Origin: Mycolicibacterium rhodesiae NBB3
GTDB taxonomy: Bacteria > Actinomycetota > Actinomycetes > Mycobacteriales > Mycobacteriaceae
Length of the DNA: 64,000 nucleotides
Reading direction: 5' to 3'
NCBI RefSeq assembly: GCF_000230895.2
Contig: NC_016604.1
Span: 1,798,001 to 1,862,000 of the forward strand
In this document: positions 49,921 to 63,217 of the stretch, piece after piece
How the letters are laid out: every line of letters starts with the position of its first letter
Position numbering within the stretch: the first letter of the stretch is position 1
The notes under the pieces: model-generated
What the model was told of the DNA's origin: nothing
Databases searched by the model: none
The model's input: only the letters and a program-made list of their open reading frames with translations
Position numbers and translations under genes: made by a program

Positions 49921-51030
49921 TCAGCGCTTCCGTTTTTTGGGCCGAGTGCCGGGCCGCGGCGTGGCGCCCGGCCGCGGAGTTCGGCTGCCGTTGCCCGACG
50001 CGGACTTCCCCGGGCTCGATCCCGTCGGCTTCCGGTCCGACGATCCGTTGTCCGTTGACGTCTCGTCGAGTTCTACGCCGTCCGTCGAGCTGATCTCTTT
50101 CGGCTCGACCGACGTCTTCGACTGCTTCTTGGGCTTCGCTCCGGGGGCGGGCGCGTTCTGTGAGCGCCGTTCCTTCGCCTCGAGCTTCTTGGCCTCTTCT
50201 TCTTTCTCGATGATCCCGAACACGTAGTGCTGCTGTCCGAAGGTCCACACGTTGTTGGCCAGCCAGTAGATGATGATGGCCAGCGGCAGGAACGGACCGC
50301 CGACGACGACGCCGAGCGGGAACACGTACAGCGCCAGTTTGTTCATCATCGCGGTCTGCGGATTGGCGGCGGCTTCCGGACTCTGCCTCGCCACCGACGC
50401 CCGGCTGTTGAAGTAGGTCGCGACGCCGGCCAGGATCATCAGCGGCACACCGACCGCGATGACCGACCCGCGGTTGAACGCGGTGAACGCCTCGAGCCCG
50501 TGCTGCTGGATCATCGTCGCGCCGAGCGGGGCTCCAAAGAGGTTGGCGTCCAGGAAGTGCCCGACGTCGGTTGCGCTGAAGATGTAGTTGCCGAGCGACC
50601 GGTTCTCTTCGACGGACAAACCGAGCCGGCCGATACCGGTCTGCGTCCGGTTGAAGGACATCAGCACGTGGTAGAGACCCAGGAACACCGGCACCTGGGC
50701 CAGCATCGGCAAGCAACCGAGGATCGGGTTGAACCCGTGCTCCTTCTGGAGCTTCTGCATCTCCATCGCGAACCGCTGCCGGTCCTTGCCGTACTTCTTC
50801 TGCAGCGCCTTGATCTGTGGCTGCAGTTCCTGCATCTGGCGTTGCGTGCGGATCTGCCGGACGAACGGCTTGTAGAGAATCGCGCGGAGCGTGAAGACCA
50901 GGAACATCACCGCCAGCGCCCATGCGAAGAAATTCTCCGGGCCGAGCACGAAGCTGAACGCCTTGTACCAAACCCACATGATCGCCGACACCGGGTAGTA
51001 AATGATGTCCAGGCTGAACCAGTTAAACAC
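49921..51030 (-). CDS. yidC: Membrane protein insertase YidC
   Basis: A 369-residue insertase for inner membrane proteins. Typical blocks: [20 protein letters not shown] at the N-terminus, the cytoplasmic hairpin ([20 protein letters not shown]), [20 protein letters not shown], the later helices ([18 protein letters not shown]) and a long basic Ser/Thr/Pro-rich tail ending KKRKR. The GTG at 51030 is inside the 3' end of yidD (8-bp overlap), indicating coupling. Confidence 0.95.
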   Translation of the reverse strand: MFNWFSLDIIYYPVSAIMWVWYKAFSFVLGPENFFAWALAVMFLVFTLRAILYKPFVRQIRTQRQMQELQPQIKALQKKYGKDRQRFAMEMQKLQKEHGFNPILGCLPMLAQVPVFLGLYHVLMSFNRTQTGIGRLGLSVEENRSLGNYIFSATDVGHFLDANLFGAPLGATMIQQHGLEAFTAFNRGSVIAVGVPLMILAGVATYFNSRASVARQSPEAAANPQTAMMNKLALYVFPLGVVVGGPFLPLAIIIYWLANNVWTFGQQHYVFGIIEKEEEAKKLEAKERRSQNAPAPGAKPKKQSKTSVEPKEISSTDGVELDETSTDNGSSDRKPTGSSPGKSASGNGSRTPRPGATPRPGTRPKKRKR

Positions 51031-51376
51031 GCGTCTCGCTCTCTGCTCGCGATGCCGGGATACCCCACACATCGTCAGCTGCGTCCAGATCCATCCGGTG
51101 CTCGTCGGCGTCTGCGCACTCGTCGTGTGCGTCGCCGCGGCGCTCCGGTATCGGATCCCATCCTCCCCTATGCCACGGCCCGCATTTCAGCAGCCGCACA
51201 CCGGCAAGCCAACCGCCCTTGAACGCGCCGTACTCCGTCAGTGCGTCGACGGCGTATTGACTACACGTCGGCATGAACCGGCAGCACGGCGGCCGGAGCG
51301 GAGAAACCATGTGCCGGTAAAGCTCTATGACATAGATGAGTGCCCGCGCGACGGACGAACCGATCGATCGCTTCAC
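51023..51376 (-). CDS. yidD: Membrane protein insertion efficiency factor YidD
   Basis: A 117-residue protein with the YidD core ([20 protein letters not shown] and [14 protein letters not shown], three Cys) and [10 protein letters not shown], plus an acidic C-terminal tail longer than in E. coli. It assists YidC-dependent insertion. The GTG start overlaps the rnpA stop (GTGA at 51373-51376). Confidence 0.94.
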   Translation of the reverse strand: MKRSIGSSVARALIYVIELYRHMVSPLRPPCCRFMPTCSQYAVDALTEYGAFKGGWLAGVRLLKCGPWHRGGWDPIPERRGDAHDECADADEHRMDLDAADDVWGIPASRAESETRV

Positions 51377-51729
51377 CGGGCGGCCTCGCTCTTCGGAAGC
51401 GCGCGGTTCAGCGCTGTCCGCAGTTCCTGTTCGAGCCGGGCCGAGATCGCGTGCCGGCTTCCGGGTAACGCGCGAATGACAACCCGATCCGCGGGCTCGA
51501 GCTCGTCGATGAGGGCGCGCGCGACGTGACGCAACCGGCGCGCCACTCGATGCCGTTCTACGGCATTTCCGACGGCCTTCGAAACGACCAGCCCGATTCG
51601 CGGGCCTTCCCCGTCAACGGTCTGGCGCAGTGTGTGCACCACGAGATCGGGCTGCGCTGCTCGCACCCCTTGACTGACGGTGGCACCGAACTCGGCAGAC
51701 CGAGTCATCCGGTACCGCGCCGGAAGCAC
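51373..51729 (-). CDS. rnpA: Ribonuclease P protein component
   Basis: A 118-residue basic protein that assists the RNase P RNA in tRNA 5' maturation. The RNR-type motif is [20 protein letters not shown] (about 49-68). GTG start at 51729, 33 bp after rpmH; the gene stop overlaps yidD by 4 bp. Confidence 0.95.
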   Translation of the reverse strand: MLPARYRMTRSAEFGATVSQGVRAAQPDLVVHTLRQTVDGEGPRIGLVVSKAVGNAVERHRVARRLRHVARALIDELEPADRVVIRALPGSRHAISARLEQELRTALNRALPKSEAAR

Positions 51730-51762
51730 CGCGCTAGATCCTGCTCGAACTCACCGCGGAGT

Positions 51763-51906
51763 TCACGCAGTCAGCTTGCGGCGACCCTTGGTACGCCGAC
51801 TCGACACGATCGCCCGGCCTGCCCGGGTCCGCATCCGCAGTCGGAAGCCATGCACACGCGCGCGACGCCGGTTGTTCGGCTGAAATGTCCGCTTGCCCTT
51901 GGCCAC
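51763..51906 (-). CDS. rpmH: 50S ribosomal protein L34
   Basis: A 47-residue highly basic protein starting [20 protein letters not shown] after the GTG at 51906, which has AGGAG 10 bases upstream. Longer in-frame starts lie upstream but carry no L34 similarity. First gene of the minus-strand rpmH-rnpA-yidD-yidC cluster, divergent from dnaA. Confidence 0.97.
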   Translation of the reverse strand: MAKGKRTFQPNNRRRARVHGFRLRMRTRAGRAIVSSRRTKGRRKLTA

Positions 51907-52205
51907 GGCTTTTCTCCTCGTTTCCGTCGGCGCCCACGCCCGCCCCGGTGAGAAGTCAGACCGGTAGGACGCGGTTGCCCGTTGGTAAGCTCGTCCGTCT
52001 TGCTTAACCGGCGCGGTCCCCGACACAATCTCAGGTCGCAGCCGTGCCGCCACGTACGGGCGACTGTTCGAGGGTACTGACGAGATTTCCCTAGGTCAAA
52101 CCGCGCGAAAGGCCACCGTCACCGTGACAAAACCTTCACACCCGCCACAGCTGTCACGACGTCAGAGCATCCCAAAAGTCACCCCCACACAATGTTGCAG
52201 AACGG

Positions 52206-52233
52206 TTGGCACCCGCGAAGAAAACTGTTAGCT
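52206..52233 (+). promoter_or_regulatory. Candidate dnaA promoter
   Basis: TTGGCA (52206-52211), 16-bp spacer, TTAGCT (52228-52233). It would give a leader of about 230 nt. The 51907-52471 interval holds this, the rpmH leader at its left end, and the DnaA boxes at 52386-52417; no gene is seen. Confidence 0.5.
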
Positions 52234-52385
52234 TCTGCCAGTGCCGTTTCGATAACGAAACGGCGACGGACAACGAAGCGGGGATGCCCACCAAGTCGCG
52301 AGCCCACAGACCGCAGCACCTCTGTGATGAGCCCCGGCGAGCGGCGTTCCAGCCCGTAGACAACAGAACGAAGGCGACCGTCCTA

Positions 52386-52417
52386 TTTCCACAGCCTGTG
52401 GATAACTATGTGGACAG
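52386..52417. promoter_or_regulatory. DnaA boxes upstream of dnaA
   Basis: TTTCCACA (52386-52393), TGTGGATAA (52397-52405, exact complement of TTATCCACA) and TGTGGACAG (52409-52417) lie 55-86 bp before the dnaA start. They suggest autoregulation and form part of the origin region. Confidence 0.7.
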
Positions 52418-52471
52418 TTCGTCATCGTTCCTTTGGCCATCCCTGGAACGGCCGCGAGGGGGTACGCGTCA

Positions 52472-53980
52472 TTGACTGCTGACCCCGATCCCCCATTCGT
52501 AGCCGTATGGAACACGGTTGTAGCCGAACTCAACGGTGACATCGAAGTGGTCGGAGTGGCGAACGGTGACGCCGGCCCGGTCCTCACGCCTCAGCAAAGG
52601 GCGTGGTTGAAGCTGGTCAAACCCCTTGTCATCACCGAGGGTTTTGCTCTGTTGTCGGTTCCGACGCCGTTCGTCCAGAACGAGATCGAACGCCATCTGC
52701 GCGAGCCGATCATCAACGCGCTGAGCCGGCAGCTCGGTCAGCGGGTAGAACTCGGCGTACGCATCGCCGCCCCCGACTCCGACGACTCCGATGACGGGGT
52801 CAACGGGTACGCCGGCAATCATGGTGGTGCCGATTTCGACGACCTCGATGACGACATCGACGAAGATCAAGCGGCTCGGGCCAGCGCCGAGGAAAGTTGG
52901 CCGACCTACTTCTCCCGTGGGCAGAACGCCACCGCCGCCGACGACACCGCGGTCAACCTGAACCGCAGGTACACCTTCGACACCTTCGTCATCGGTGCCT
53001 CCAACAGATTCGCCCACGCGGCGTCGCTCGCCATCGCAGAAGCACCCGCCAGGGCCTACAACCCACTTTTCATCTGGGGTGAATCCGGTCTCGGCAAGAC
53101 TCATCTGCTCCACGCGGCGGGGAATTACGCCCAGCGTCTGTTCCCCGGAATGCGGGTCAAGTACGTTTCGACCGAGGAATTCACCAACGACTTCATCAAC
53201 TCACTGCGCGACGATCGCAAGGCGTCGTTCAAGCGCAGCTATCGGGACATCGACGTGCTGCTGGTCGATGACATCCAATTCATCGAAGGTAAAGAGGGCA
53301 TCCAGGAAGAGTTCTTCCATACCTTCAACACCCTGCACAACGCGAACAAGCAGATCGTCATCTCCTCGGACCGGCCCCCCAAGCAGTTGGCCACGCTGGA
53401 AGATCGGCTCCGCACCCGGTTCGAGTGGGGTCTGATCACCGACGTTCAGCCTCCCGAACTCGAAACCCGCATCGCTATCCTGCGCAAGAAAGCGCAAATG
53501 GATCGCCTCGATGTGCCCGGTGACGTCCTGGAGCTCATCGCCAGCAGCATCGAGCGCAACATTCGCGAACTCGAGGGCGCCCTCATTCGTGTCACCGCGT
53601 TCGCCTCACTGAACAAGACCTCGATCGACAGGTCACTGGCCGAGATCGTGTTGCGTGACCTCATCTCCGACGCGGGCTCGATGCAGATCAGCACCGCGAC
53701 GATCATGGCCGCGACGGCCGAGTACTTCGAAACCACCGTCGAGGAATTGCGCGGTCCCGGAAAGACTCGCGCGCTCGCGCAGTCCCGGCAGATCGCCATG
53801 TATCTGTGTCGAGAGCTCACCGACCTGTCGTTGCCCAAGATCGGGCAGGCGTTCGGCCGCGACCACACCACGGTCATGTACGCCGAGAAGAAGATCCGCG
53901 GCGAGATGGCCGAACGCCGCGAGGTCTTCGATCACGTCAAGGAACTCACGACACGAATTCGCCAACGCTCCAAGCGCTGA
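52472..53980 (+). CDS. dnaA: Chromosomal replication initiator DnaA
   Basis: Binds DnaA boxes and opens oriC. The 502-residue product has domain I (about 1-90), an acidic variable linker (about 100-145), the AAA+ domain with Walker A GESGLGKT (about 203-210) and Walker B LLVDDIQF (about 264-271), and the DNA-binding domain IV with the signature [13 protein letters not shown] (about 460-475). The TTG at 52472 ([13 protein letters not shown]) is chosen by similarity to mycobacterial DnaA and the GAGGGGG ahead; an ATG 13 codons upstream has no family support. Confidence 0.97.
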   Translation: MTADPDPPFVAVWNTVVAELNGDIEVVGVANGDAGPVLTPQQRAWLKLVKPLVITEGFALLSVPTPFVQNEIERHLREPIINALSRQLGQRVELGVRIAAPDSDDSDDGVNGYAGNHGGADFDDLDDDIDEDQAARASAEESWPTYFSRGQNATAADDTAVNLNRRYTFDTFVIGASNRFAHAASLAIAEAPARAYNPLFIWGESGLGKTHLLHAAGNYAQRLFPGMRVKYVSTEEFTNDFINSLRDDRKASFKRSYRDIDVLLVDDIQFIEGKEGIQEEFFHTFNTLHNANKQIVISSDRPPKQLATLEDRLRTRFEWGLITDVQPPELETRIAILRKKAQMDRLDVPGDVLELIASSIERNIRELEGALIRVTAFASLNKTSIDRSLAEIVLRDLISDAGSMQISTATIMAATAEYFETTVEELRGPGKTRALAQSRQIAMYLCRELTDLSLPKIGQAFGRDHTTVMYAEKKIRGEMAERREVFDHVKELTTRIRQRSKR

Positions 53981-54548
53981 CGCCCTCGATTTCGGTTCCA
54001 CAACTCACAGATTTGACTTCGCGACACCGCGTGCGCCGATCCGAGCAGCCGTACGTACAAAAATTCTTCGAAAAACTTCCGCACCGCCGGTATCAGGTGT
54101 CACACGCCGACGGTGTGCACACCGGTGTGGACAACTTGGGATCAAACCGCCGAACACCCGCTGTTTTCTACACAATCGCGGCCGCCTCCACAGCGGCCGA
54201 ACATTGACTCCACACTCATCCCCAGGAAGCCCACAGCGCCGCACAGGTGTCATCCAGCACAGACACGGGTTCATCCCCAGTGTGCACAGGCCCTATTACT
54301 GTTGCTTGTATAACTCCCTAGAAAGTTCTTCGAAGAAGCTTGCTGGGGAAGACGAAATCGTCCGCCTGTCGAAGCGGTTGAACGGACCGAATGTCAGCGC
54401 GATCGATTAGCTTTCAAGTTGGAGCCGAAAGCTCTACGGTGGTTCAGCGGCAGCCGTTACGGTCGTCACGACGCAGCGATCACAGGCGTGTTGGCGCATC
54501 CGGAAACCGCTGCTTAGTGCTTCTTGTGATTTTGATCGAAGGGACCGT
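53981..54548. other. oriC region between dnaA and dnaN
   Basis: 568 bp without a gene. It contains a perfect mycobacterial DnaA box complement TGTGGACAA (54126-54134), further TCCACA/TGTGCACA-type degenerate boxes through 54290, the palindrome GGTGTGCACACC (54112-54123), and an A+T-richer stretch around 54295-54345 with the palindrome TTCTTCGAAGAA (54326-54337), of which the half TTCTTCGAA also occurs near 54064. The position and content match the known oriC of M. smegmatis-type chromosomes. Confidence 0.85.
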
Positions 54549-55748
54549 ATGGACGTGGCGACAACAACCGTTGGTGTCACCGATTTGAAGTTCCGTCTCG
54601 TCCGTGAAGACTTCGCCGACGCGGTGGCCTGGGTGGCTCGCAATCTGCCCAACCGGCCGACCGTCCCGGTTCTGGCGGGTGTTCTTCTCACCGGCTCCGA
54701 CGAGGGTTTGACAATCTCGGGATTCGACTACGAGGTCTCGGCAGAGGTTCAGGTCGCAGCTGAAATCGCTTCCCCTGGAAGCGTTTTGGTGTCCGGGCGG
54801 CTGTTGTCCGATATCACCCGCGCGTTGCCCGCCAAACCGGTCGACGTCAGCGTCGAGGGTACGCGCGTCTCGCTGACCTGCGGAAGCGCACGATTCTCGC
54901 TCCCGACGATGGCCGTCGAGGACTATCCGACGTTGCCGGGTCTGCCCGACGAGACCGGTGTGGTGTCGTCGGATCTTTTCGCCGAGGCGATCGGTCAGGT
55001 GGCGGTCGCTGCCGGCCGTGATGACACGCTGCCGATGCTGACCGGCATCCGGGTCGAGATTTCGGGTGAGAACGTCATCCTGGCGGCGACCGACCGTTTC
55101 CGCCTGGCGGTCCGGGAGTTGACGTGGTCGACGTCGGCGGCTGACATGGAAGCCGCGGTGTTGGTGCCTGCGAAGACGTTGGCCGAAGCGGCAAAGGCGG
55201 GAGCCGACGGTTCGGATGTCCATCTCGCGCTGGGTGCCGGCGCCGACGTCGGTAAGGAAGGGCTGTTGGGTATTCGCAGCAACGGCAAGCGCAGTACCAC
55301 GCGCCTGCTGGATGCGGAGTTCCCCAAGTTTCGTCAGCTGTTGCCGACCGAGCACACGGCCATGGCGACGATCGGTGTCGCCGAGCTCACCGAGGCGATC
55401 AAGCGTGTCGCGTTGGTCGCCGACCGCGGCGCGCAGGTGCGCATGGAGTTCGCCGACGATGTGCTGCGGTTGTCGGCAGGCGCGGACGACGTCGGCCGTG
55501 CCGAGGAGGATCTGCCGGTTGCATTCGCCGGTGAACCGCTGACCATCGCGTTCAATCCGACGTATCTCACCGACGGGCTGGGGTCGTTGCATTCCGAGCG
55601 TGTGACATTTGGTTTCACGACACCCAGCCGTCCCGCGGTGTTGCGTCCGGCGGGTGAAGATGACGAAAGCGTCGGCGCATCGGGGCCGTTCCCTGCTTCG
55701 CAGACTGATTACGTCTATTTGTTGATGCCGGTGCGGCTTCCGGGCTGA
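54549..55748 (+). CDS. dnaN: DNA polymerase III beta subunit (sliding clamp)
   Basis: Clamp that tethers polymerase to DNA. The 399-residue product has the three clamp domains, with conserved [29 protein letters not shown] and the C-terminal [13 protein letters not shown] start at 54549 behind GAAGGGA. Promoter expected in the A+T-rich part of oriC (TATAAC at about 54309-54314). Confidence 0.97.
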   Translation: MDVATTTVGVTDLKFRLVREDFADAVAWVARNLPNRPTVPVLAGVLLTGSDEGLTISGFDYEVSAEVQVAAEIASPGSVLVSGRLLSDITRALPAKPVDVSVEGTRVSLTCGSARFSLPTMAVEDYPTLPGLPDETGVVSSDLFAEAIGQVAVAAGRDDTLPMLTGIRVEISGENVILAATDRFRLAVRELTWSTSAADMEAAVLVPAKTLAEAAKAGADGSDVHLALGAGADVGKEGLLGIRSNGKRSTTRLLDAEFPKFRQLLPTEHTAMATIGVAELTEAIKRVALVADRGAQVRMEFADDVLRLSAGADDVGRAEEDLPVAFAGEPLTIAFNPTYLTDGLGSLHSERVTFGFTTPSRPAVLRPAGEDDESVGASGPFPASQTDYVYLLMPVRLPG

Positions 55749-55776
55749 CCGGCCCGACGCCACGATAGGGGCGCAT

Positions 55777-56670
55777 ATGCAATTGGGTCTGGTCGGCCTG
55801 GGAAAAATGGGCTTCAACATGCGTGAGCGCCTGCGTGAAGGGGGCCACGAGGTCGTCGGCTATGACCCCAGACCCGAGGTGTCAGACGTACCGACGTTGG
55901 AGGCGCTCGCGGAGGCCTTGGATGCGCCGCGTGTCGTATGGGTGATGGTGCCCTCCGGAAGCATCACCGATGAGACGATCACGTCTCTCGCCGATGTGCT
56001 GAGCCCCGGCGATCTTGTGATCGACGGCGGTAACTCGCGCTACACCGAAGATGGACCGCACGCGAAGCTGTTGGACGACAAGGGTGTTGCGTTCATCGAC
56101 GCCGGTGTGTCCGGCGGTATCTGGGGGCTGACCGAGGGTTACGGTCTGATGGTCGGCGGCAGTAAAGAGGATGTCGCGCGCGTGATGCCGATCTTCGAGA
56201 CGTTGCGGCCGCCCGGCGAGCTGGCCGACGGATTCGTCCATGCCGGCCCGGTCGGTGCAGGTCATTACGCCAAGATGGTCCACAACGGCATCGAATACGG
56301 GCTGATGATGGCCTATGCCGAGGGGTACGAGCTGCTGGCGGCCGAGGAGCTGATCGAGGACACCCAGGCGGTGATCCAGGCCTGGACCAACGGAACTGTG
56401 GTGCGGTCCTGGTTGCAGACGTTGCTGGCCAAGGCGCTCAAGGAAGATCCGAAGTTCACCGATATCTCCGGATACACCGAGGATTCCGGCGAAGGCCGGT
56501 GGACGGTGGAAGAAGCCATCAGCCACCGTGTTCCGATGCCGGTGATCGCGGCATCGTTGTTCGCCCGGTTCGCGTCGCGGCAGGAGGACTCCCCCACGAT
56601 GAAGGCGGTGTCGGCCTTGCGCAACCAATTCGGCGGCCACGCCGTGAAGAGGATCAGCGAGTCGGGATAG
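55777..56670 (+). CDS. gnd: 6-phosphogluconate dehydrogenase, short NAD-type form
   Basis: A 297-residue enzyme of the YqeC/short 6PGDH type that oxidatively decarboxylates 6-phosphogluconate to ribulose 5-phosphate. It has the nucleotide loop GLVGLGKMGFNM, VIDGGNSRYTEDG, the substrate-site GVSGGIWGL, and catalytic Lys in HYAKMVHNGIEYG. Located between dnaN and recF, as in M. smegmatis and other fast growers; M. tuberculosis lacks it here. It is directly followed by recF without a gap. Confidence 0.95.
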   Translation: MQLGLVGLGKMGFNMRERLREGGHEVVGYDPRPEVSDVPTLEALAEALDAPRVVWVMVPSGSITDETITSLADVLSPGDLVIDGGNSRYTEDGPHAKLLDDKGVAFIDAGVSGGIWGLTEGYGLMVGGSKEDVARVMPIFETLRPPGELADGFVHAGPVGAGHYAKMVHNGIEYGLMMAYAEGYELLAAEELIEDTQAVIQAWTNGTVVRSWLQTLLAKALKEDPKFTDISGYTEDSGEGRWTVEEAISHRVPMPVIAASLFARFASRQEDSPTMKAVSALRNQFGGHAVKRISESG

Positions 56671-57840
56671 TTGTACATCCGCAACCTTGCACTGACGGAC
56701 TTTCGGTCTTGGGCCCGACTCGAGATCGACCTCGAGCCCGGCCGCACCGTATTCGTTGGCCAGAACGGTTTCGGTAAGACGAATATTGTTGAGGCGCTGT
56801 GGTATTCGTCGACCTTGGGTTCGCACCGGGTAGGCACGGACGCGCCGCTGATCCGGGCCGGAGCTGAGCGCGCGGTCGTTTCGGCGATTGTCGTCAACGA
56901 GGGCCGGGAACTCGCCGTCGATTTGGAGATCAATCCGGGACGCGCGAACAAGGCGCGGCTGAACCGCTCCCCCGTGCGCAGCGCGCGCGAAATACTCGGC
57001 GCGCTGCGGGCGGTTCTCTTCGCACCGGAGGATCTTGCGCTGGTCCGCGGTGATCCGGGCGAACGGCGACGTTACCTCGATGAGTTGGCGACGATCCGGC
57101 GTCCGCGAGTGGCGGGCATCCGGGCCGACTACGACAAAGTCGTCAAACAGCGCACGGCCCTGTTGAAATCGGCTGCCGGTGCGAGGTATCGAGGCGACCG
57201 CAGCGTGCTCGACACCCTCGATGTGTGGGACGGACATCTTGCGGCACACGGGGCACAGCTGATCGCCGCGCGCGTCGATCTGGTCAATCAGCTGGCGCCA
57301 GAGGTGGAAAAGGCCTACCAACTACTCGCACCGGCATCGCGGTCGGCGGCCATCCGCTACCGCAGTGGAGTGGAAGTCGTCGAAAAAGAAGCGGACGCCG
57401 GTACCGGTAGCGCGGAGTTGTTCGAGGCCGCGCTGCTGGACGCCTTGGCGCGTCGCCGCGATGCGGAACTGGAACGAGGTGTGTGTCTGGTCGGTCCGCA
57501 CCGGGACGATCTCGAGCTGCGGCTCGGCGATCAGCTCGCGAAAGGCTTTGCGAGCCATGGTGAATCGTGGTCGATGGCGTTGGCCTTGCGGTTGGCGGCG
57601 TACGAACTGCTGCGTGCCGAAGGGGGCGATCCGGTACTTCTGCTCGACGACGTCTTCGCCGAACTCGACAGCGCCCGCAGGCAGGCGCTGGCCAACGTCG
57701 CGGCGTCGGCGGAACAGGTGCTGATCACCGCGGCCGTACAAGAGGACATCCCGAAGGACTGGGATGCGAGAAAGATAGAGATCGTCATGACCGACGACGA
57801 CAGGGGCCGAATCTCGAAGGTGAGGGCCGACGATGACTGA
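56671..57840 (+). CDS. recF: DNA replication and repair protein RecF
   Basis: A 389-residue ABC-type ATPase that loads RecA at gaps. Walker A is GQNGFGKTN (about 30-38), signature [16 protein letters not shown], and Walker [16 protein letters not shown]. The TTG at 56671 follows the gnd stop codon directly (TAG-TTG), so translation is probably coupled. It overlaps the dciA-like gene by 8 bp. Confidence 0.96.
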   Translation: MYIRNLALTDFRSWARLEIDLEPGRTVFVGQNGFGKTNIVEALWYSSTLGSHRVGTDAPLIRAGAERAVVSAIVVNEGRELAVDLEINPGRANKARLNRSPVRSAREILGALRAVLFAPEDLALVRGDPGERRRYLDELATIRRPRVAGIRADYDKVVKQRTALLKSAAGARYRGDRSVLDTLDVWDGHLAAHGAQLIAARVDLVNQLAPEVEKAYQLLAPASRSAAIRYRSGVEVVEKEADAGTGSAELFEAALLDALARRRDAELERGVCLVGPHRDDLELRLGDQLAKGFASHGESWSMALALRLAAYELLRAEGGDPVLLLDDVFAELDSARRQALANVAASAEQVLITAAVQEDIPKDWDARKIEIVMTDDDRGRISKVRADDD

Positions 57841-58387
57841 CGAGAACAACGTGGAACCCCCGGCGCACCTGGCCCATCTAAAGGGAATGGACTTGGTGCG
57901 ACGCACGCTCGAGGAGGCGCGCGGCGCGGCCCGCAGCCAGGGCAAGGATGTGGGTCGCGGCCGCGCGGCGAAACCACCACGGAAAGTCGCGGGCGGCAGC
58001 CGGCGGCGCTGGTCGGGGCCCGGTCCGGATTCCCGTGACCCGCAACTGCTCGCGTCGGTCACGCGCGACATCGCGCGCAATCGCGGCTGGTCGGACCGGG
58101 TGGCGCAGGGGGCGGTGTTTGGTCGCTGGCCCGCGGTCGTCGGCGAACAGATCGCCGCGCACGCGACGCCCACCGCTCTGGACGACGGCGTGCTCACCGT
58201 GTCGGCGGAGTCCACGGCCTGGGCCACCCAGTTGCGGATGGTCCAAGCGCAACTTCTCGCCAAGATCGCGTCCGCGGTCGGCGACGGCGTGGTGAGATCA
58301 CTGAAGATCATCGGACCGGTCGGCCCGTCATGGCGCAAAGGCCGGTACCACATCGCGGGCCGAGGGCCCCGTGACACGTACGGATGA
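57833..58387 (+). CDS. DciA-like (DUF721) protein, putative helicase loader
   Basis: A 184-residue protein with a basic N-terminal half and a C-terminal DUF721/DciA domain (about 85-175: [51 protein letters not shown]). DciA is the ancestral loader or operator of DnaB in bacteria without DnaC/DnaI. The ATG lies inside the recF 3' end. The 58388-58604 gap holds the gyrB leader only. Confidence 0.88.
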   Translation: MTDENNVEPPAHLAHLKGMDLVRRTLEEARGAARSQGKDVGRGRAAKPPRKVAGGSRRRWSGPGPDSRDPQLLASVTRDIARNRGWSDRVAQGAVFGRWPAVVGEQIAAHATPTALDDGVLTVSAESTAWATQLRMVQAQLLAKIASAVGDGVVRSLKIIGPVGPSWRKGRYHIAGRGPRDTYG

Positions 58388-58490
58388 GCCCGAATTCTTG
58401 TTGGCTGAGAGCCCCGAGAAGGCCACGAGCGCTGCCCTCAAGCGGTTTGACGCACCTCGGATCGAGAAATTCCACAGACGGCGCAAATAG

Positions 58491-60632
<2,142 letters not shown>

Positions 60633-60666
60633 CGTCGACATTGTCAACAATTAGGGCTGAAACCGC

Positions 60667-63174
60667 ATGACTGATACCACGTTGCCGCCGGGCGACGCCG
60701 CAGGCGACCGCATCGAGCCGGTCGACATCCAGCACGAGATGCAGCGCAGCTACATCGATTACGCGATGAGCGTGATCGTCGGCCGCGCACTGCCGGAGGT
60801 TCGCGACGGCCTCAAGCCGGTGCACCGCCGCGTGCTGTACGCCATGTTCGACTCGGGCTTCCGGCCCGACCGCGGCCACGCCAAGTCGGCGCGCTCGGTC
60901 GCCGAGACGATGGGCAACTATCACCCGCACGGTGACTCGTCGATCTACGACACTCTGGTCCGGATGGCCCAGCCGTGGTCGCTGCGCTATCCCCTGGTCG
61001 ACGGGCAGGGCAACTTCGGCTCGCCGGGTAACGATCCTCCTGCCGCGATGCGCTACACCGAAGCCCGGCTGACACCGCTGGCGATGGAGATGCTGCGCGA
61101 AATCGACGAGGAGACAGTCGATTTCGTCCCGAACTACGACGGCCGCGTACAGGAGCCGACGGTCCTGCCCAGCCGGTTCCCCAACCTGCTGGCCAACGGC
61201 TCGGGCGGCATCGCGGTCGGCATGGCCACCAACATGCCGCCGCACAACCTGCGCGAGCTGGGCGATGCCGTGTTCTGGTGCCTGGAGAACTTTGAAGCCG
61301 ACGAAGAAGCCACCCTCGAGGCGGTCTGCGAACGCGTCAAGGGTCCCGACTTTCCCACCTACGGCCTGATCGTCGGATCGCAGGGCATCTCCGATACGTA
61401 TCGGACCGGCCGCGGGTCGGTTCGTATGCGTGGCGTCTGCGAGATCGAGGAAGACAGCAGGGGACGCACCGGGATCGTCATCACCGAGCTGCCGTATCAG
61501 GTCAACCACGACAACTTCATCACCTCGATCGCCGAACAGGTGCGCGACGGCAAGCTCGCCGGCATCTCGAACATCGAGGATCAGTCCAGTGACCGCGTCG
61601 GACTGCGAATTGTGGTGGAGCTCAAGCGAGATGCTGTCGCGAAGGTGGTGCTGAACAACCTCTACAAGCACACCCAGCTGCAGACCAGCTTCGGCGCCAA
61701 CATGCTGTCCATCGTCGACGGCGTGCCGCGCACGCTGCGGCTCGACCAGTTGATCCGGCACTACGTCAATCATCAACTCGACGTCATCGTGCGGCGCACC
61801 ACCTACCGGCTCCGCAAGGCCAACGAGCGGGCCCACATTCTGCGCGGCCTGGTCAAGGCGCTCGATGCGCTCGACGAGGTCATTGCGCTGATCCGCGCAT
61901 CGGAGACCGTCGAGGTCGCCCGCCAGGGCCTGATCGAGTTGCTCGACATCGACGAGATCCAGGCCCAGGCCATCCTCGATATGCAGCTGCGCCGGCTCGC
62001 CGCCCTGGAGCGCCAGCGCATCGTCGACGATCTGGCGAAGATCGAGGCCGAGATCGCCGACCTCGAGGACATCCTGGCCAAGCCTGAGCGGCAGCGTGCC
62101 ATCGTGCGCGACGAGCTCAAGGAGCTCGTGGAGAAGTACGGCGACGATCGCCGGACGAGAATCATCGCCGCGGACGGCGACGTCGCCGACGAGGACCTGA
62201 TCGCGCGCGAAGAGGTCGTCGTCACGATCACCGAAACCGGCTACGCCAAGCGGACCAAGTCTGACCTCTACCGCAGCCAGAAGCGCGGCGGCAAGGGTGT
62301 GCAGGGCGCGGGGCTGAAGCAGGACGACATCGTCAACCACTTCTTCGTCTGCTCCACGCACGACTGGATCCTGTTCTTCACCACGCAGGGCCGGGTCTAT
62401 CGCGCGAAGGCGTACGACCTGCCCGAGGCGTCGCGTACGGCGCGCGGCCAGCATGTCGCCAACCTGCTGGCATTCCAGCCGGAGGAGCGCATCGCGCAGG
62501 TCATCCAGATCAAGACGTACGAGGATGCGCCATATCTGGTGCTGGCCACGCGCAACGGTCTGGTGAAGAAGTCCAAGCTCACCGACTTCGACTCCAACCG
62601 CACCGGCGGCATCGTCGCGGTCAACTTGCGTGACGGTGACGAGTTGGTGGGCGCGGTGCTGTGCTCGGCGGAAGCGGACCTGCTGCTGGTCTCGGCCAAG
62701 GGGCAGTCGATCCGCTTCTCAGCAACCGACGAGGCGCTGCGTCCGATGGGCCGCGCGACCTCCGGTGTGCAGGGCATGCGGTTCAACACCGACGATGAGC
62801 TGCTGTCGCTGAACGTCGTGCGCGAGGACACATACCTGCTGGTCGCGACCGCCGGCGGGTACGCCAAGCGCACCGCGATCGAGGAGTACCCGGTCCAGGG
62901 CCGCGGTGGCAAAGGGGTGTTGACGATTCAGTTCGACAAGCGGCGTGGCAGTCTTGTCGGAGCGTTGATCGTCGATGACGACACAGAGTTGTATGCCATC
63001 ACCTCGGGTGGAGGCGTCATCCGGACGGCGGCTCGCCAGGTCCGCAAGGCCGGGCGACAGACCAAGGGTGTTCGGTTGATGAACCTCGGTGAGGGCACGA
63101 CACTGATAGCCATCGCGCGCAACGCGGAAGAAGGCGACAGCACCGACGAAGTCAACACCGACGTCGGCGAATAG
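60667..63174 (+). CDS. gyrA: DNA gyrase subunit A
   Basis: Breakage-reunion subunit of gyrase, 835 residues. The catalytic Tyr is Tyr130 in [10 protein letters not shown]; no intein interrupts this site, unlike M. leprae. The quinolone region reads [11 protein letters not shown], with Ser91 at the position where M. tuberculosis has Ala90, Asp95 conserved and Thr96 at the polymorphic site. The C-terminal pinwheel has the GyrA box QKRGGKG and a second QGRGGKG motif. An acidic tail follows ([15 protein letters not shown]). ATG start at 60667. Confidence 0.98.
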   Translation: MTDTTLPPGDAAGDRIEPVDIQHEMQRSYIDYAMSVIVGRALPEVRDGLKPVHRRVLYAMFDSGFRPDRGHAKSARSVAETMGNYHPHGDSSIYDTLVRMAQPWSLRYPLVDGQGNFGSPGNDPPAAMRYTEARLTPLAMEMLREIDEETVDFVPNYDGRVQEPTVLPSRFPNLLANGSGGIAVGMATNMPPHNLRELGDAVFWCLENFEADEEATLEAVCERVKGPDFPTYGLIVGSQGISDTYRTGRGSVRMRGVCEIEEDSRGRTGIVITELPYQVNHDNFITSIAEQVRDGKLAGISNIEDQSSDRVGLRIVVELKRDAVAKVVLNNLYKHTQLQTSFGANMLSIVDGVPRTLRLDQLIRHYVNHQLDVIVRRTTYRLRKANERAHILRGLVKALDALDEVIALIRASETVEVARQGLIELLDIDEIQAQAILDMQLRRLAALERQRIVDDLAKIEAEIADLEDILAKPERQRAIVRDELKELVEKYGDDRRTRIIAADGDVADEDLIAREEVVVTITETGYAKRTKSDLYRSQKRGGKGVQGAGLKQDDIVNHFFVCSTHDWILFFTTQGRVYRAKAYDLPEASRTARGQHVANLLAFQPEERIAQVIQIKTYEDAPYLVLATRNGLVKKSKLTDFDSNRTGGIVAVNLRDGDELVGAVLCSAEADLLLVSAKGQSIRFSATDEALRPMGRATSGVQGMRFNTDDELLSLNVVREDTYLLVATAGGYAKRTAIEEYPVQGRGGKGVLTIQFDKRRGSLVGALIVDDDTELYAITSGGGVIRTAARQVRKAGRQTKGVRLMNLGEGTTLIAIARNAEEGDSTDEVNTDVGE

Positions 63175-63217
63175 CCCATCGAAGGCGTGACCAGTAGTGA
63201 CCAGTGAGGAGCCGTAG

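Noticed and set aside
61030..61080. GyrA intein at the catalytic Tyr site
   Set aside because: The MRYTEARL segment is continuous.
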